From contig JBBEBG010000036.1 in the NCBI GenBank assembly GCA_040882465.1, forward strand, positions 62,001-126,000: a stretch of DNA of 64,000 nucleotides. Reading direction: 5' to 3'. The DNA is from Gemmatimonadota bacterium. Lineage in GTDB: Bacteria > Gemmatimonadota > Gemmatimonadetes > Longimicrobiales > Gaopeijiaceae. Shown piece by piece: positions 26,660 to 35,242 of the stretch. Position numbers and translations under genes: made by a program. Each line of letters begins with the position of its first letter. Position 1 is the first letter of the stretch. The notes beneath the pieces were generated by a model. That model was not told the origin of the DNA, searched no databases, and saw only the letters and a list, made by a program, of their open reading frames with translations.

Positions 26660-27310
26660 ATGGGAGGTTTCGATCCAGTGACGGGTTCGCGTACACGAAG
26701 ATGGGCCGTGACGCTCCTCGCCCTCGGGGCCACGGCGGCGTGCGCCGGAACATCGGCACCTCCGGCCGCGTCCCCCGCCCCGGCGGGGCCTCGGGCGAAC
26801 GAAGCCGCGGTCGCCTTCATGTCCGGAATGATCCACCATCACGCGCAGGCGCTCGTGATGGCGGAGTGGGCTGCCTCGCATGACGCGAGCCCCACGATCC
26901 AAACCCTCAGCGGGCGCATCTTCATCTCGCAAACCGACGAGATCGGGCTCATGCAGACCTGGCTCCAAGACGTCGGCGAGCCGGTGCCGGAGCCGAACCC
27001 GAGAGGGATGCGCATGGTCATGAACGGGATCGAGCACGACATGCTCATGCCCGGAATGCTGACCGATGCCCAGCTCGAGGAGCTCGACCGGGCACGCGGC
27101 GCGGAGTTCGATCGCCTGTTCATCACCTTCATGATCCAGCACCACTATGGGGCGATCTCGATGGTGGAGACCCTCTTTGCGTCGCATGGCGGGACCGCGG
27201 ACGAGCGCATCTACAAGTTCGCCTCCGACGTGTTCGCGGATCAGACGTCCGAGATTGATCGCATGGAAAACATGCTCGCCCTGATGGCCCCGGCGGCGGC
27301 CCGTCCCTGA
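26660..27310 (+). CDS. DUF305 lipoprotein
   Basis: 216 residues from the ATG at 26660. Lipobox-like TAAC lies after a hydrophobic stretch, then a Pro/Ala linker. The DUF305 four-helix region is ferritin-like in its His/Met content: FMSGMIHHHAQALVMAEWA and FMIQHHYGAISMVETLF. DUF305 proteins are exported and often associated with metal (copper) handling; the His/Met-rich helices fit this but function is unproven. It is close behind the acylase gene on the same strand. Confidence 0.88.
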   Translation: MGGFDPVTGSRTRRWAVTLLALGATAACAGTSAPPAASPAPAGPRANEAAVAFMSGMIHHHAQALVMAEWAASHDASPTIQTLSGRIFISQTDEIGLMQTWLQDVGEPVPEPNPRGMRMVMNGIEHDMLMPGMLTDAQLEELDRARGAEFDRLFITFMIQHHYGAISMVETLFASHGGTADERIYKFASDVFADQTSEIDRMENMLALMAPAAARP

Positions 27311-27360
27311 GCGAGCACCCTGGCACGCAGTCCATTAAACCTTCGACTGGAGCCCGTCCC

Positions 27361-29235
27361 GTGAGAACCGGATCGCTGATTCCCCACTTGCGCGCATCGT
27401 CCCTGCCGGTCCGGCTCGGCGCCGTTACCGTGGTTCTCGGACTTCTCTGGATTTCGGCCTGTTCTCAGTCCATGGGCACGGGTGGGGGAGGAGCCGCACC
27501 CGCGGAGTTGGACCGATCCACCACGCCGCCGAGTCCCGACCCGCGCATCGGGCTCCGCCCCGGAACGATGAGGCCGCTCCCCTCGGACACCTCCCGCCGG
27601 GTGGTGGACCAGCCGGCCGCGGAGACGTCGTGGAATCTGCGCATGGTTTCCCACACCCCGTCCCCCGAGCCTTTCGCGGGAGTGACCAATTCCGACCTGG
27701 CCTTCACCGGAAACCTGGTCATCCAGGGGAACTACAACGGATTCCAGGTCTGGAACGTGTCCGACCCCACGGAGCCGACTCTCGTCCGGGGTTTCGTCTG
27801 CCCGGCATCACAGAGCGACGTATCGGTCTTCGGAGACCTCCTCTTCGTGTCGGGTGAGGGGACCGGGGGCCGCCTCGACTGCGGAACGCAGGGCGTGCCG
27901 GAACCGGTGAGCGCGGATCGCCTGAGGGGAATTCGGATCTTCGACATCAGCGACGTGAACGCCCCCATCTACGTGGCGAACGTACAGACCTGCCGGGGTT
28001 CACACACGCACTCGCTGGCGACGCAGCCCGGGGACGACGAAAACGTCTATATCTACGTCTCCGGCTCGTCGTCGGTCCGTTCACCCGAGGAGCTTCCCGG
28101 GTGCTCCAATCTCGCTCCCAATGAGGATCCCAACTCCTCGCTCTTCCGGATCGAGGTGATCCAGGTGCCTCTCGACGCGCCGCAGAATGCGCGCATCGTC
28201 ACCGGCGCACGGATCTTCCAGGATCTGACGGCGGCGCCGAGGCGGACACAGCCGCAGCAGGGAGGACGCGGGGGCGGGGCCCAAGCCGATCCGAACGCGC
28301 CCCGCCCAGGCCCGAACCAGTGCCACGACATCACGACCTATCCGGATGCCGGGTACGCGGGGGGCGCTTGCCAGGGCTACGGCATCCTCATCGACATCAG
28401 CGATGTCACTTCGCCCGAGCGACTTTACGCGGCCGCAGACACCAACTTCGCCACCTGGCACTCCGTCACCTTCAGCAACGACGGAACGAAGGTCCTGTTC
28501 ACGGACGAGTGGGGAGGCGGGAGCGGACCCCGCTGCCGGGTGACCGATCCCCTCGTCTGGGGCGGAAACGCGATCTTCGAGATCGTGAACGACGAGCTCG
28601 TCTTCCAGAGCTACTACAAGATGCCCGCGGCGCAGACCGACCAAGAAAACTGCGTGGCGCACAACGGCTCCCTGATTCCGGTTCCGGGGCGCGACATCAA
28701 GGTCCAGGGGTGGTACCAGGGAGGGATTTCCATCTTCGAATGGACCGACTCCCGGAATCCCGTCGAGATCGCGTATTTCGACCGCGGCCCGCTCGACGCG
28801 GAGCGCCTCGTGCTGGGCGGCTCGTGGTCCGCTTATTGGCACAATGGATACATCTACAGCTCGGAGATCGCCCGCGGGTTGGATGTGCTCGAGCTCGTGC
28901 CGAGTGGATGGCTCACGCAGAACGAGATCGACGCCGCGAAGACGGTGCATCTCGACTACTTCAATCCCCAGCAACAGCAGCGCTTCGAGTGGCCGACCAC
29001 CTTCGTGCTCGCGCGCGCCTACCTCGATCAGCTTCAGCGGGGCGGGGGGTTGGCCGCGGCCAGGATCGCAACGGCCCGGACCGATCTCGCGCGGGCGGAA
29101 GGCCTCTCCGGGCAAGCGCGCCGCAACGCGCTCACCGCGCTCGCGACAGCGCTGGACGGCGAAGCGGCGGGGGCAGCGGACGGAGCGAAAGTGCGTACGC
29201 TGAGCGCAGTGGTTCGGGAGCTGGCCGCGAACTAA
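27361..29235 (+). CDS. LVIVD-repeat beta-propeller lipoprotein
   Basis: 624 residues from a GTG start. Lipobox (SACS) and a low-complexity linker precede a long propeller built of LVIVD-like blades (FQVWNVSDPTEPTLVRGF, IRIFDISDVNAPIYVANV, GILIDISDVTSPERLYAAAD). His and Cys residues recur between blades. A C-terminal helical domain of about 100 residues (from 530) closes the protein. Surface-exposed, ligand unknown. It follows the DUF305 gene by 50 bp and could share its transcript. Confidence 0.85.
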   Translation: MRTGSLIPHLRASSLPVRLGAVTVVLGLLWISACSQSMGTGGGGAAPAELDRSTTPPSPDPRIGLRPGTMRPLPSDTSRRVVDQPAAETSWNLRMVSHTPSPEPFAGVTNSDLAFTGNLVIQGNYNGFQVWNVSDPTEPTLVRGFVCPASQSDVSVFGDLLFVSGEGTGGRLDCGTQGVPEPVSADRLRGIRIFDISDVNAPIYVANVQTCRGSHTHSLATQPGDDENVYIYVSGSSSVRSPEELPGCSNLAPNEDPNSSLFRIEVIQVPLDAPQNARIVTGARIFQDLTAAPRRTQPQQGGRGGGAQADPNAPRPGPNQCHDITTYPDAGYAGGACQGYGILIDISDVTSPERLYAAADTNFATWHSVTFSNDGTKVLFTDEWGGGSGPRCRVTDPLVWGGNAIFEIVNDELVFQSYYKMPAAQTDQENCVAHNGSLIPVPGRDIKVQGWYQGGISIFEWTDSRNPVEIAYFDRGPLDAERLVLGGSWSAYWHNGYIYSSEIARGLDVLELVPSGWLTQNEIDAAKTVHLDYFNPQQQQRFEWPTTFVLARAYLDQLQRGGGLAAARIATARTDLARAEGLSGQARRNALTALATALDGEAAGAADGAKVRTLSAVVRELAAN

Positions 29236-29271
29236 CGGCGACCGGGCTCGCTGACGCGCGCTCCGCGCGAG

Positions 29272-29303
29272 AACGGCCCTCCGGAACCAACCGGGGGGCC
29301 GTT
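29272..29303 (+). terminator. rho-independent terminator after LVIVD gene
   Basis: Stem AACGGCCC-t-CCGG pairs with CCGG-g-GGGCCGTT around a 6-base loop AACCAA, followed by CGTCGTTT. The strong GC stem and short T-rich tail fit a terminator 36 bp after the LVIVD stop. The 140 bp from here to 29442 hold no gene I can support. Confidence 0.7.
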
Positions 29304-29442
29304 CGTCGTTTCCCGAGAGCCGCACCGCCATCTCCCCACCGCTCCCCGGCCCCGAGGCATCGGGTCCGCGCGCCGAAGGCTCCGAACTTGCAGGGGAGAG
29401 GGTGCGCCACTATCTCCAGCGGGTCGGCAACCGGACTCGAGC

Positions 29443-30861
29443 ATGGCAATCGATTCCCTCAAACCTCTATGGTATTCGGTTATCCTTGCGCTCCAGGGCT
29501 GCACGGGTGAGCTCTCCACGGTGCCCGTGGATGAGGCGATCGTCGCGCTCCTCTCCCGCCCCGAGTTCGCGAGTCTTCTTCCCGGTACGGAAATAAGGTT
29601 CTCCAGCTACGGAGTGACTCTCGCTGGAGACACGGTTGGTGCTTCGGCAATCTGGACGAGCTCCTCGGGTTCCATCGGCCCGGACGGGACCTTCGTCGCT
29701 CCCCCGGACCCGGGCCCCGTGGAGATCGCCGCCCACCACATGGGTCCCTCGCCGCTGGCGGCCACCAGCTGGGTCGACGTCACAGCCCCGCCGCCGCTCG
29801 CCCCCGCCTCCGTTGTGGTCACGCCCCCCTCCCTTTCCCTGATTCCGGGGGCGGCCCAGCCGCTCTCGGTAACGGTGCGCGACACGAACGGCGCCATCGT
29901 GGAGGGGGCAACGGTCGAGTGGAACTCTCAAGACCCCTCGGTCGCGCAGGTGAGCGTCGAGGGTTTGGTCTCGGCGATCGCGGAAGGGACGTCCACGGTC
30001 TCGGCCCAAAGCGACGGAGTGGTGGGAACGTCGGAAATCTCGGTCGCGCCGGCCGGTGGGGAACCCTCCGCGCATTTTTGCGACTCGCCGGAACCCGGAT
30101 GGATCTGGTGCGACGACTTCGAGGCCGACCGCCTCTCGTCGTATTTCGAGTACAACTCCGCCGGCGGGTCCTTCACCAGAGAACCTGGGGTCGGATCCGA
30201 AGGCTCTACCGGCATGCGGGTCCACTTTTCGCCGGGGCAGGTTGACGCGGGATCGCTCCACCTGGCCTTCGGACGGACCCCGGACGCCTACATGGCACCG
30301 GTGGACGCCGGAACGGCGGACCACCGCGAGATCTATTGGCGGATTCTAGTGAGGAACGAGCCGGGCTGGGTCGGGGGCGGCGGCGACAAGTTGTCGCGCG
30401 CGACGGTGTTCGCCGCGCCCTCCTGGGCCCAGGCCATGATCGCGCATGTCTGGTCGGGCGGATCCGGCGCTTCCGCGAACCACCTCGTGTTCGACCCGGC
30501 CCGGGGCACGGACGCCGCGGGCACGCTGCTCACGACGGGTTACAACGACGCGGCCAACCTGAGCTGGCTGGGCGCCGCCCAGTCAACGACGCCGCTCTTC
30601 GATGCCGCGCACATCGGACAGTGGCATTGCGTCCAAGCCCATGTCCGACTGAATGACGCAGGAAGCTCGAACGGGGTATTCGAGCTCTGGATCGGCGGGA
30701 ACCTGGAAGTCCAGCGCACCGGCCTGAACTTCCTCGGCGCTTACAGCGCCTTTGGCCTCAATGCCGTATTCGTGGAGAACTACTGGAACGCCGGCTCACC
30801 TGCGGACCAGGAGCGCTACCTGGACGACTTCGTGGTGAGCACGGAGCGGATCGGCTGCTAG
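29443..30861 (+). CDS. Ig-like (BIG_2) domain surface lipoprotein
   Basis: 472 residues with a lipobox-like ALQGC near residue 23. An irregular beta region is followed by one BIG_2 domain (about 125-200: SLIPGAAQPLSVTVRDTNGA ... SVEGLVSAIAEGTSTVSAQS). The C-terminal 260 residues, starting around FCDSPEPGWIWCDDFE, form a jelly-roll resembling concanavalin-like or polysaccharide-binding modules. Extracellular attachment or sugar binding is likely. No catalytic residues can be assigned. Confidence 0.75.
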   Translation: MAIDSLKPLWYSVILALQGCTGELSTVPVDEAIVALLSRPEFASLLPGTEIRFSSYGVTLAGDTVGASAIWTSSSGSIGPDGTFVAPPDPGPVEIAAHHMGPSPLAATSWVDVTAPPPLAPASVVVTPPSLSLIPGAAQPLSVTVRDTNGAIVEGATVEWNSQDPSVAQVSVEGLVSAIAEGTSTVSAQSDGVVGTSEISVAPAGGEPSAHFCDSPEPGWIWCDDFEADRLSSYFEYNSAGGSFTREPGVGSEGSTGMRVHFSPGQVDAGSLHLAFGRTPDAYMAPVDAGTADHREIYWRILVRNEPGWVGGGGDKLSRATVFAAPSWAQAMIAHVWSGGSGASANHLVFDPARGTDAAGTLLTTGYNDAANLSWLGAAQSTTPLFDAAHIGQWHCVQAHVRLNDAGSSNGVFELWIGGNLEVQRTGLNFLGAYSAFGLNAVFVENYWNAGSPADQERYLDDFVVSTERIGC

Positions 30862-30864
30862 CCT

Positions 30865-31881
30865 TCACTCGATCACGTGTTCGTGGGCGCCCGGCGCGGT
30901 CGTATTCTTGGCCCAGTCCCATTGGTAGACCGGATGGTTCGGGTCCACGGCCGGCCACGCTCCATCGGGGAGAAAGACCCCCCCCAACGTTCCCATCCCC
31001 CCATCAGGAATGGATGCTCCCGGGTTGTCGTAGCGGACCCTGAAGCGATAGGTCCGCTCGGCTTCGACGCCAAGCCCTCCAGACCAGATGAAGATGTCGT
31101 GGGGGATTTCCCGGACGATTCCGTCGGCGTCCTTCGCCGCGACGGACTCCCAGAGGGATTCACCCGTCTCCCCATCCTCGAGTGTGAGGGAGTGGCCGTA
31201 CGTGTGGAGGTGGCCTCCAAGTGCGAGGATCTTTCCTGAGACCGGGAATCGAATGTCCAAGGTGCGCTCCGATTCTCCCGAGGGAAGATCGTAGGCGGGT
31301 TCGCCCGGGGGAGCGATCACGTGAGTGAAGAAGGGAAAGACGTCCAGGGGAGGCCGCCAGGGTCCGGTCGTCGAGAACTGGAGGTGCAAGCGAACCCTGA
31401 CGTCGCCATAGTCCCGACCGGTCGGGTTGTGCAGCATCGCGACGAGAAGGAGGGAATCTCCGGGCATGACATGGAAGCCAAGCTGCGCGGGGAGCGACTT
31501 GGTGTCCGTCTCGCTTCCGGCCCCGACCAGACGGAGCATGATGGGATGCAATAGTTCTCGTTGCCCCGGCAACATCACCTGGGTGTGGTGGAGGAGCTCT
31601 CGGGGCAACTCTCTCCCCGCGCCATCCCGGAGGGTGACGTCGAACCCGTGAACCCACCCCGCGAGGGCCACCTTCTCGAATTGGGCCGGGGTGTTCACGT
31701 GAATGCTGGTGCCGGCGGGGAGCTCCACCGGGGGCAACTCGAAGATCATGGTCTGGACGGCCGAGTCCGGGGCGCCCCGCGTTGCGAGGTCCGCGGGAAA
31801 GCACCCGGTGAGAAAGATCGCGAGCCAGCCGGCTGCGAAGGTCACACCCACTCTCCGGCGACCTGTCCGGTGCCCGTGCAT
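30865..31881 (-). CDS. lipoprotein resembling copper monooxygenase (PHM-like) fold
   Basis: 338 residues from the ATG at 31881, with lipobox LTGC. Paired His motifs (HHTQVMLPGQ, GFHVMPGD with MLHNPTGRDY, and GGHLHTYGHS) recall the two copper sites of copper type II ascorbate-dependent monooxygenase domains (PHM-like), though the best-known Met ligand is not assignable. Many Gemmatimonadota proteins of this shape are annotated only as hypothetical. It converges with the Ig-like gene (3 bp between stops) and is the last gene before the genomic island. Confidence 0.5.
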   Translation of the reverse strand: MHGHRTGRRRVGVTFAAGWLAIFLTGCFPADLATRGAPDSAVQTMIFELPPVELPAGTSIHVNTPAQFEKVALAGWVHGFDVTLRDGAGRELPRELLHHTQVMLPGQRELLHPIMLRLVGAGSETDTKSLPAQLGFHVMPGDSLLLVAMLHNPTGRDYGDVRVRLHLQFSTTGPWRPPLDVFPFFTHVIAPPGEPAYDLPSGESERTLDIRFPVSGKILALGGHLHTYGHSLTLEDGETGESLWESVAAKDADGIVREIPHDIFIWSGGLGVEAERTYRFRVRYDNPGASIPDGGMGTLGGVFLPDGAWPAVDPNHPVYQWDWAKNTTAPGAHEHVIE

Positions 31882-32084
31882 CCAACCCCGAATGCCCACC
31901 CTGGCCTCCACCGCTGAAGGATCCCCGAGCACTTCGTCGTCCGACCTCCCATGCAGCGAGCGGGCGGCGAAACGAAGCTACTCTAGTCTCGATCTGTGCG
32001 CGATTTCGGGCAGCCCCTCTCTCGCGACTCCTCGGACCTCGACCCGGTGCGACCCTTCCGGAAAAAACAGTAGGCGAGCCTCCG

Positions 32085-32125
32085 AAAAAGGCTTGGGCCC
32101 CTCGGAAGAAACCCGGAGGGGCCCA
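32085..32125 (-). terminator. terminator behind the displaced tRNA 3' end
   Basis: On the minus strand a perfect 10-bp stem TGGGCCCCTC/GAGGGGCCCA (32116-32125 with 32094-32103, 12-base loop) is followed by AGCCTTTTT. It lies 21 bp beyond the tRNA-like 3' fragment at 32147-32182, so it probably terminated the tRNA-Met transcript before the island inserted. No gene is seen from 31882 to 32146. Confidence 0.75.
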
Positions 32126-32146
32126 GAACAGATGTCCTAGTCTCGC

Positions 32147-32182
32147 ATGCCGGAGGAGGGACTCGAACCCCCGACACGCGGA
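32147..32182 (-). repeat. island attachment repeat: 3' end of tRNA-Met (displaced copy)
   Basis: 36 bp identical to 49925-49960, i.e. the T-arm, acceptor 3' strand and part of the variable and anticodon-stem region of tRNA-Met plus one flanking base. The remainder of the tRNA is absent: beyond 32182 the sequence is unrelated. A truncated tRNA 3' end facing an intact tRNA 17.8 kb away is the hallmark of integration into a tRNA 3' end. From here to the arsM start at 32367 I find no gene or integrase remnant. Confidence 0.9.
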
Positions 32183-32366
32183 GCGATCAGTCGCGCGCTG
32201 GGATTCCGAGTCTCAGTCGCGCACGTCATTCGCGGAACCTGCCCCGTGTCCGGCGCGTTTGGACTGGTAGCGGAGAGCGCCCCCGCTATCAATATACCCG
32301 ACCCCGTTCGACGCGGATGCCCACCGGCGCTCGTCCTCGGCCTCGTGACGAAAGGATCCCTCACTC

Positions 32367-33419
32367 ATGACCGGCGTTCAAGACAGCCTCGAACTCGTGC
32401 GCGACTATTACGGTCGCATCCTCCGAACCAGCGCGGACCTGAAGTCGGGGGCCTGTTGCGCCCCAGAGGCGCTCCCGGGTCACCTGAGGGAATTGGCGAG
32501 CAAAGTGCATCCGGAGATTCAGGCGCGCTTTTACGGCTGCGGTGCGCCGATTCCGCCGGTATTGGACGGTGCCACGGTTCTCGACCTCGGATGCGGAAGT
32601 GGCCGAGATGTCTTCCTGCTCTCCGCGCTCGTTGGCGAAGGAGGAAGGGTCGTCGGCGTGGACATGACGTTAGGGCAGCTGACCATCGCCATGTCCCACC
32701 AGAATTGGCATGCGGAGAGATTCGGGTTTTCTCGATCCAATGTGGAGTTCGTCCACGGATTCATGGAGGATCTCGAGGCCTTGGATCTCGCCGACGACTC
32801 CGCGGACCTCGTCGTATCGAACTGCGTGTTCAATCTCTCGCCGGACAAGCCCCGTCTTTTTTCAGAAGTCTTTCGCGTCCTGAAGCCGGCTGGCGAGCTC
32901 TTCTTCTCCGACGTTTTCGCCGACAGGAGAGTGCCGGCGCACCTTCGCGAAGATCCGGAGCTACTCGGCGAGTGCCTCGCCGGCGCGCTTTACCCAGAGG
33001 ATTTTCGTCGAATGGTCCTCGATCTCGGGTGTGCCGACGTGAGGCAAATGTCCTCACGCCCCGTGGGCCTGGGAAATTCCAGACTGGAAGAGAAGATCGG
33101 TATGGTCCGATTCACGTCGCGCACCTACCGCGCATTCAAGCTCCCTTTGGAGGACCGGTGCGAGGATTACGGTCAGGTCGCTACGTACCTCGGCACGATC
33201 CCCACGCATCCGCACGCCTTCGAGTTGGACGATCACCATCGCTTCGAGGCGAATCGCCCCCTCCGGGTTTGTGGGAACACGGCGGACATGTTGTCGAAGA
33301 CGCGGTACGCCTCCCACTTTCGCCTTGAAGGAGATCGGACCACGCACTTCGGTCTTTTCGATTGCAGTGTTCCGGCGGAAACTACGGCGGAAGGCGGAAG
33401 GTCGGCCAGCTGCTGCTGA
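32367..33419 (+). CDS. arsM: arsenite S-adenosylmethionine methyltransferase
   Basis: 350-residue enzyme that methylates trivalent arsenic, a detoxification step. The SAM motif is VLDLGCGSGRDV (71-82), with acidic VVGVDM. Cysteines in the positions expected for As(III) coordination are Cys58, Cys153 (SNCVFNLS) and Cys203 (GECLAGALYPEDF), with a vicinal pair at Cys30-31 and a C-terminal CC. An AAAGGA ribosome-binding site precedes the ATG. It is the first gene inside the tRNA-flanked island. No arsR, arsB/acr3 or arsC is visible in the window. Confidence 0.92.
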   Translation: MTGVQDSLELVRDYYGRILRTSADLKSGACCAPEALPGHLRELASKVHPEIQARFYGCGAPIPPVLDGATVLDLGCGSGRDVFLLSALVGEGGRVVGVDMTLGQLTIAMSHQNWHAERFGFSRSNVEFVHGFMEDLEALDLADDSADLVVSNCVFNLSPDKPRLFSEVFRVLKPAGELFFSDVFADRRVPAHLREDPELLGECLAGALYPEDFRRMVLDLGCADVRQMSSRPVGLGNSRLEEKIGMVRFTSRTYRAFKLPLEDRCEDYGQVATYLGTIPTHPHAFELDDHHRFEANRPLRVCGNTADMLSKTRYASHFRLEGDRTTHFGLFDCSVPAETTAEGGRSASCC

Positions 33420-33477
33420 CCAACCCCCTGAGGCGCTGAGCGGCGGAACGAGCCTCCAGAGAGGCCCGCCCAACTGA

Positions 33478-33798
33478 CTATGACGCGGTGAACCCTTCGG
33501 TTTCGAGGGATCGCAGGACACGCCGGCGAAGCTCCTCGGGCACGGGCTCGTCTTCCGCAACCCGGTTGAGCGCTTCCAGGAAGCTTCGCTCGAAGACGAG
33601 CATCGGGTAACACCGTGCACAGGTCTCGAGGTGGGCCCCGACTCGAGCCGCAAGATCTCCATCGAGTTCCCCGTCCAGCCATTCATAGACTCGCGACGCA
33701 GCTTCGTGGCAGGTGACTTCGTCCGCGGGTGATTCCGCGGTGCGCGGCCCCTGAAGAATGCGCTCGAGAAGGTGCCGAAGATCGTTCGTCCAGCTCAT
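33478..33798 (-). CDS. zinc-binding anti-sigma factor (RsrA-like)
   Basis: 106 residues from the ATG at 33798. Cys30 followed by His56-x3-Cys60-x2-Cys63 (AHLETCARC) is the ZAS signature of redox-sensitive zinc anti-sigma factors such as RsrA. Disulfide formation releases zinc and frees the sigma factor. The start overlaps the sigma gene stop (ATGA), so sigma and anti-sigma are co-translated. Redox sensing by this protein is inferred from the motif. Confidence 0.85.
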   Translation of the reverse strand: MSWTNDLRHLLERILQGPRTAESPADEVTCHEAASRVYEWLDGELDGDLAARVGAHLETCARCYPMLVFERSFLEALNRVAEDEPVPEELRRRVLRSLETEGFTAS

Positions 33799-34412
33799 TC
33801 TGTGTGCCCCTCCCGGCCATGTCCGTGGTTCCGCCATTCCGATCCGATGATGCCGGATTCCATCGCGTGTTCGTACAGATCCCGCTGAAGTGTTCTGCGG
33901 CCGCGGAAGAGCCGGCTCTTCACCGTGCCCAGCGGAATGTCCAGAACGCCGGAGATTTCGTCGTACGCGAGCTCCTCGAGGTCCGAAAGGATCACGACGT
34001 CGCGATACTCTTCCGGAAGAGCGTCGATCGCCTTGAGGATCTCGCCGTCGATCATTTGCCTCCAGAAGGCCCCTTCCGGATCGCGCTCCCCGACGGCGGC
34101 GAATACCGTGCCCTCCCCTGATGTCGCCTCGGCTCCCTGCCCGGATTCCCTGGCGACGATCTCATCGTGTCGCCGTGCCCGCTCGTCCCCTCGAAGAAAT
34201 AGGTTTCGACAGATGGTGAAGAGCCAGCTTTTGGCCCGCGTTCCGGGTACGTACTTGTCCCAGTTTTGGTAGGCTCTCAAATAGGTCTCCTGCACCAGAT
34301 CCTCGGCGTCGTCCGCGTCATGTGTGAGCCGCAGGGCAAACCTGTACACGGCCGCCATATGTGCCAGAGCCTCGTTCTGAAAGGTCTGGTCGCCGTCAGC
34401 GGCATGCGTCAT
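33795..34412 (-). CDS. ECF sigma factor, SigR/RpoE-like
   Basis: 205 residues from the ATG at 34412. Region 2 (YRFALRLTHDADDAEDLVQE through AKSWLFTICRNLF) and region 4 (ALPEEYRDVVILSDLEELAY, IPLGTVKSRLFRGRRTLQ) are complete. It is closest in look to the SigR group paired with ZAS anti-sigmas. A longer frame to 34649 adds an unconserved N-terminus. The 296-bp region upstream (34413-34708) is divergent and holds a candidate SigR-type promoter for the next gene. Confidence 0.9.
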   Translation of the reverse strand: MTHAADGDQTFQNEALAHMAAVYRFALRLTHDADDAEDLVQETYLRAYQNWDKYVPGTRAKSWLFTICRNLFLRGDERARRHDEIVARESGQGAEATSGEGTVFAAVGERDPEGAFWRQMIDGEILKAIDALPEEYRDVVILSDLEELAYDEISGVLDIPLGTVKSRLFRGRRTLQRDLYEHAMESGIIGSEWRNHGHGREGHTE

Positions 34413-34633
34413 GTCTCTTCCGGGCGCCACGGGCGGCGACGTGCTCACGGGTGATGACCCCGACAGGAGCTCCGACACAGTCGCCGAGTGCCTTCGGAGG
34501 CCCGAGGACCTAATGCGTAAGCCTCGCTCAGAAGTTCCCGCCCGGGTCGATCGCAGGGCCCCATGCCGGGTGGCCCGCGGCTCATGCGCTTCGCAAATCC
34601 ATGGATGGGCACCAAGTCGACGCAGCGCGACTT

Positions 34634-34660
34634 GGAACTCTTTAGGCACCTGTCTGCGTT
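34634..34660 (+). promoter_or_regulatory. candidate SigR-type promoter
   Basis: GGAAC (34634-34638), a 19-bp spacer and GTT (34658-34660) match the -35 GGAAT/GGAAC and -10 GTT of SigR-type sigma factors. It sits 48 bp before the next gene, directly behind the divergent sigma gene. This is a pattern match only. Confidence 0.4.
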
Positions 34661-34708
34661 GGGGAGGTGCAGGTCGCGGATCTTTTCCCCAACCAGGAGT
34701 GATGAACG

Positions 34709-35236
34709 ATGATCTCGAATTCTTCTCCGTCCCCCGCAGTTCGGTTGTCCTGTATGATGTTGCTCATCGCAGCGATGGGTATGGCTACAAGGGCAGAGGC
34801 TCAGGTGACCCCGGCCGCCGCCCAGATGGTGGGCCAGCAGCTCGTCGGCGCCTTCACGCAGGATGGTCCGTTCACTCCCGACGCCCCGGATCATCTCTGG
34901 TTCGACAACGGGGACGGCACGTACCTCTTCCTGCACTTCAACGCCCCCCTCGCCGAGGCGACCGGGCTCATGTTCACGGGATGGGCGGTTGCCGGCCGAT
35001 GGTGCGCGGAGGATCAGCCTGGTCCCGAGTTCACACACTTTCACAGGACGGCGCGCGTCGGTGCCTGGGACGCGGGTCACGGAGGCGGGACTCCCGGCGA
35101 GAGCGGCTATTGGCTCAAGCACATCGCCGTCCAGAGGATGGAGATGCCGGCCATGATGGGGATGCCGGCCCGCACGATTACGCCGGGCACGGACGGCATG
35201 TTCATGCCGACCCAAGCGCCTCGGTGCGGCGACTGA
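34709..35236 (+). CDS. secreted hypothetical protein, 175 aa
   Basis: Signal peptide (about 1-31, ending AEAQ). The mature chain has conserved-looking aromatic and His segments (HLWFDNGDGTYLFLHFNAPL, FTHFHRTARVGAWDAGHGG) and a Met-rich tail (MEMPAMMGMPARTI). AGGAG lies 10 bp before the ATG. I do not recognise the family. It is 6 bp upstream of the cytochrome c gene, so the pair is probably an operon, perhaps periplasmic metal or electron handling. Confidence 0.7.
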   Translation: MISNSSPSPAVRLSCMMLLIAAMGMATRAEAQVTPAAAQMVGQQLVGAFTQDGPFTPDAPDHLWFDNGDGTYLFLHFNAPLAEATGLMFTGWAVAGRWCAEDQPGPEFTHFHRTARVGAWDAGHGGGTPGESGYWLKHIAVQRMEMPAMMGMPARTITPGTDGMFMPTQAPRCGD

Positions 35237-35242
35237 GCCATC

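Noticed and set aside
32147-32230. A second tRNA gene at the left island end
   Set aside because: Only the 3' 35 bases match; no D-arm, anticodon or 5' acceptor strand follow, so it is a fragment.
32183-32366. Possible integrase remnant next to the attachment repeat
   Set aside because: No frame on either strand shows tyrosine recombinase motifs; left unassigned.
32147-33328. Plus-strand open frame starting MPEEGLEPPTRG
   Set aside because: This is the translation of the tRNA 3' end, a well-known annotation artefact, and then overlaps arsM in another frame.
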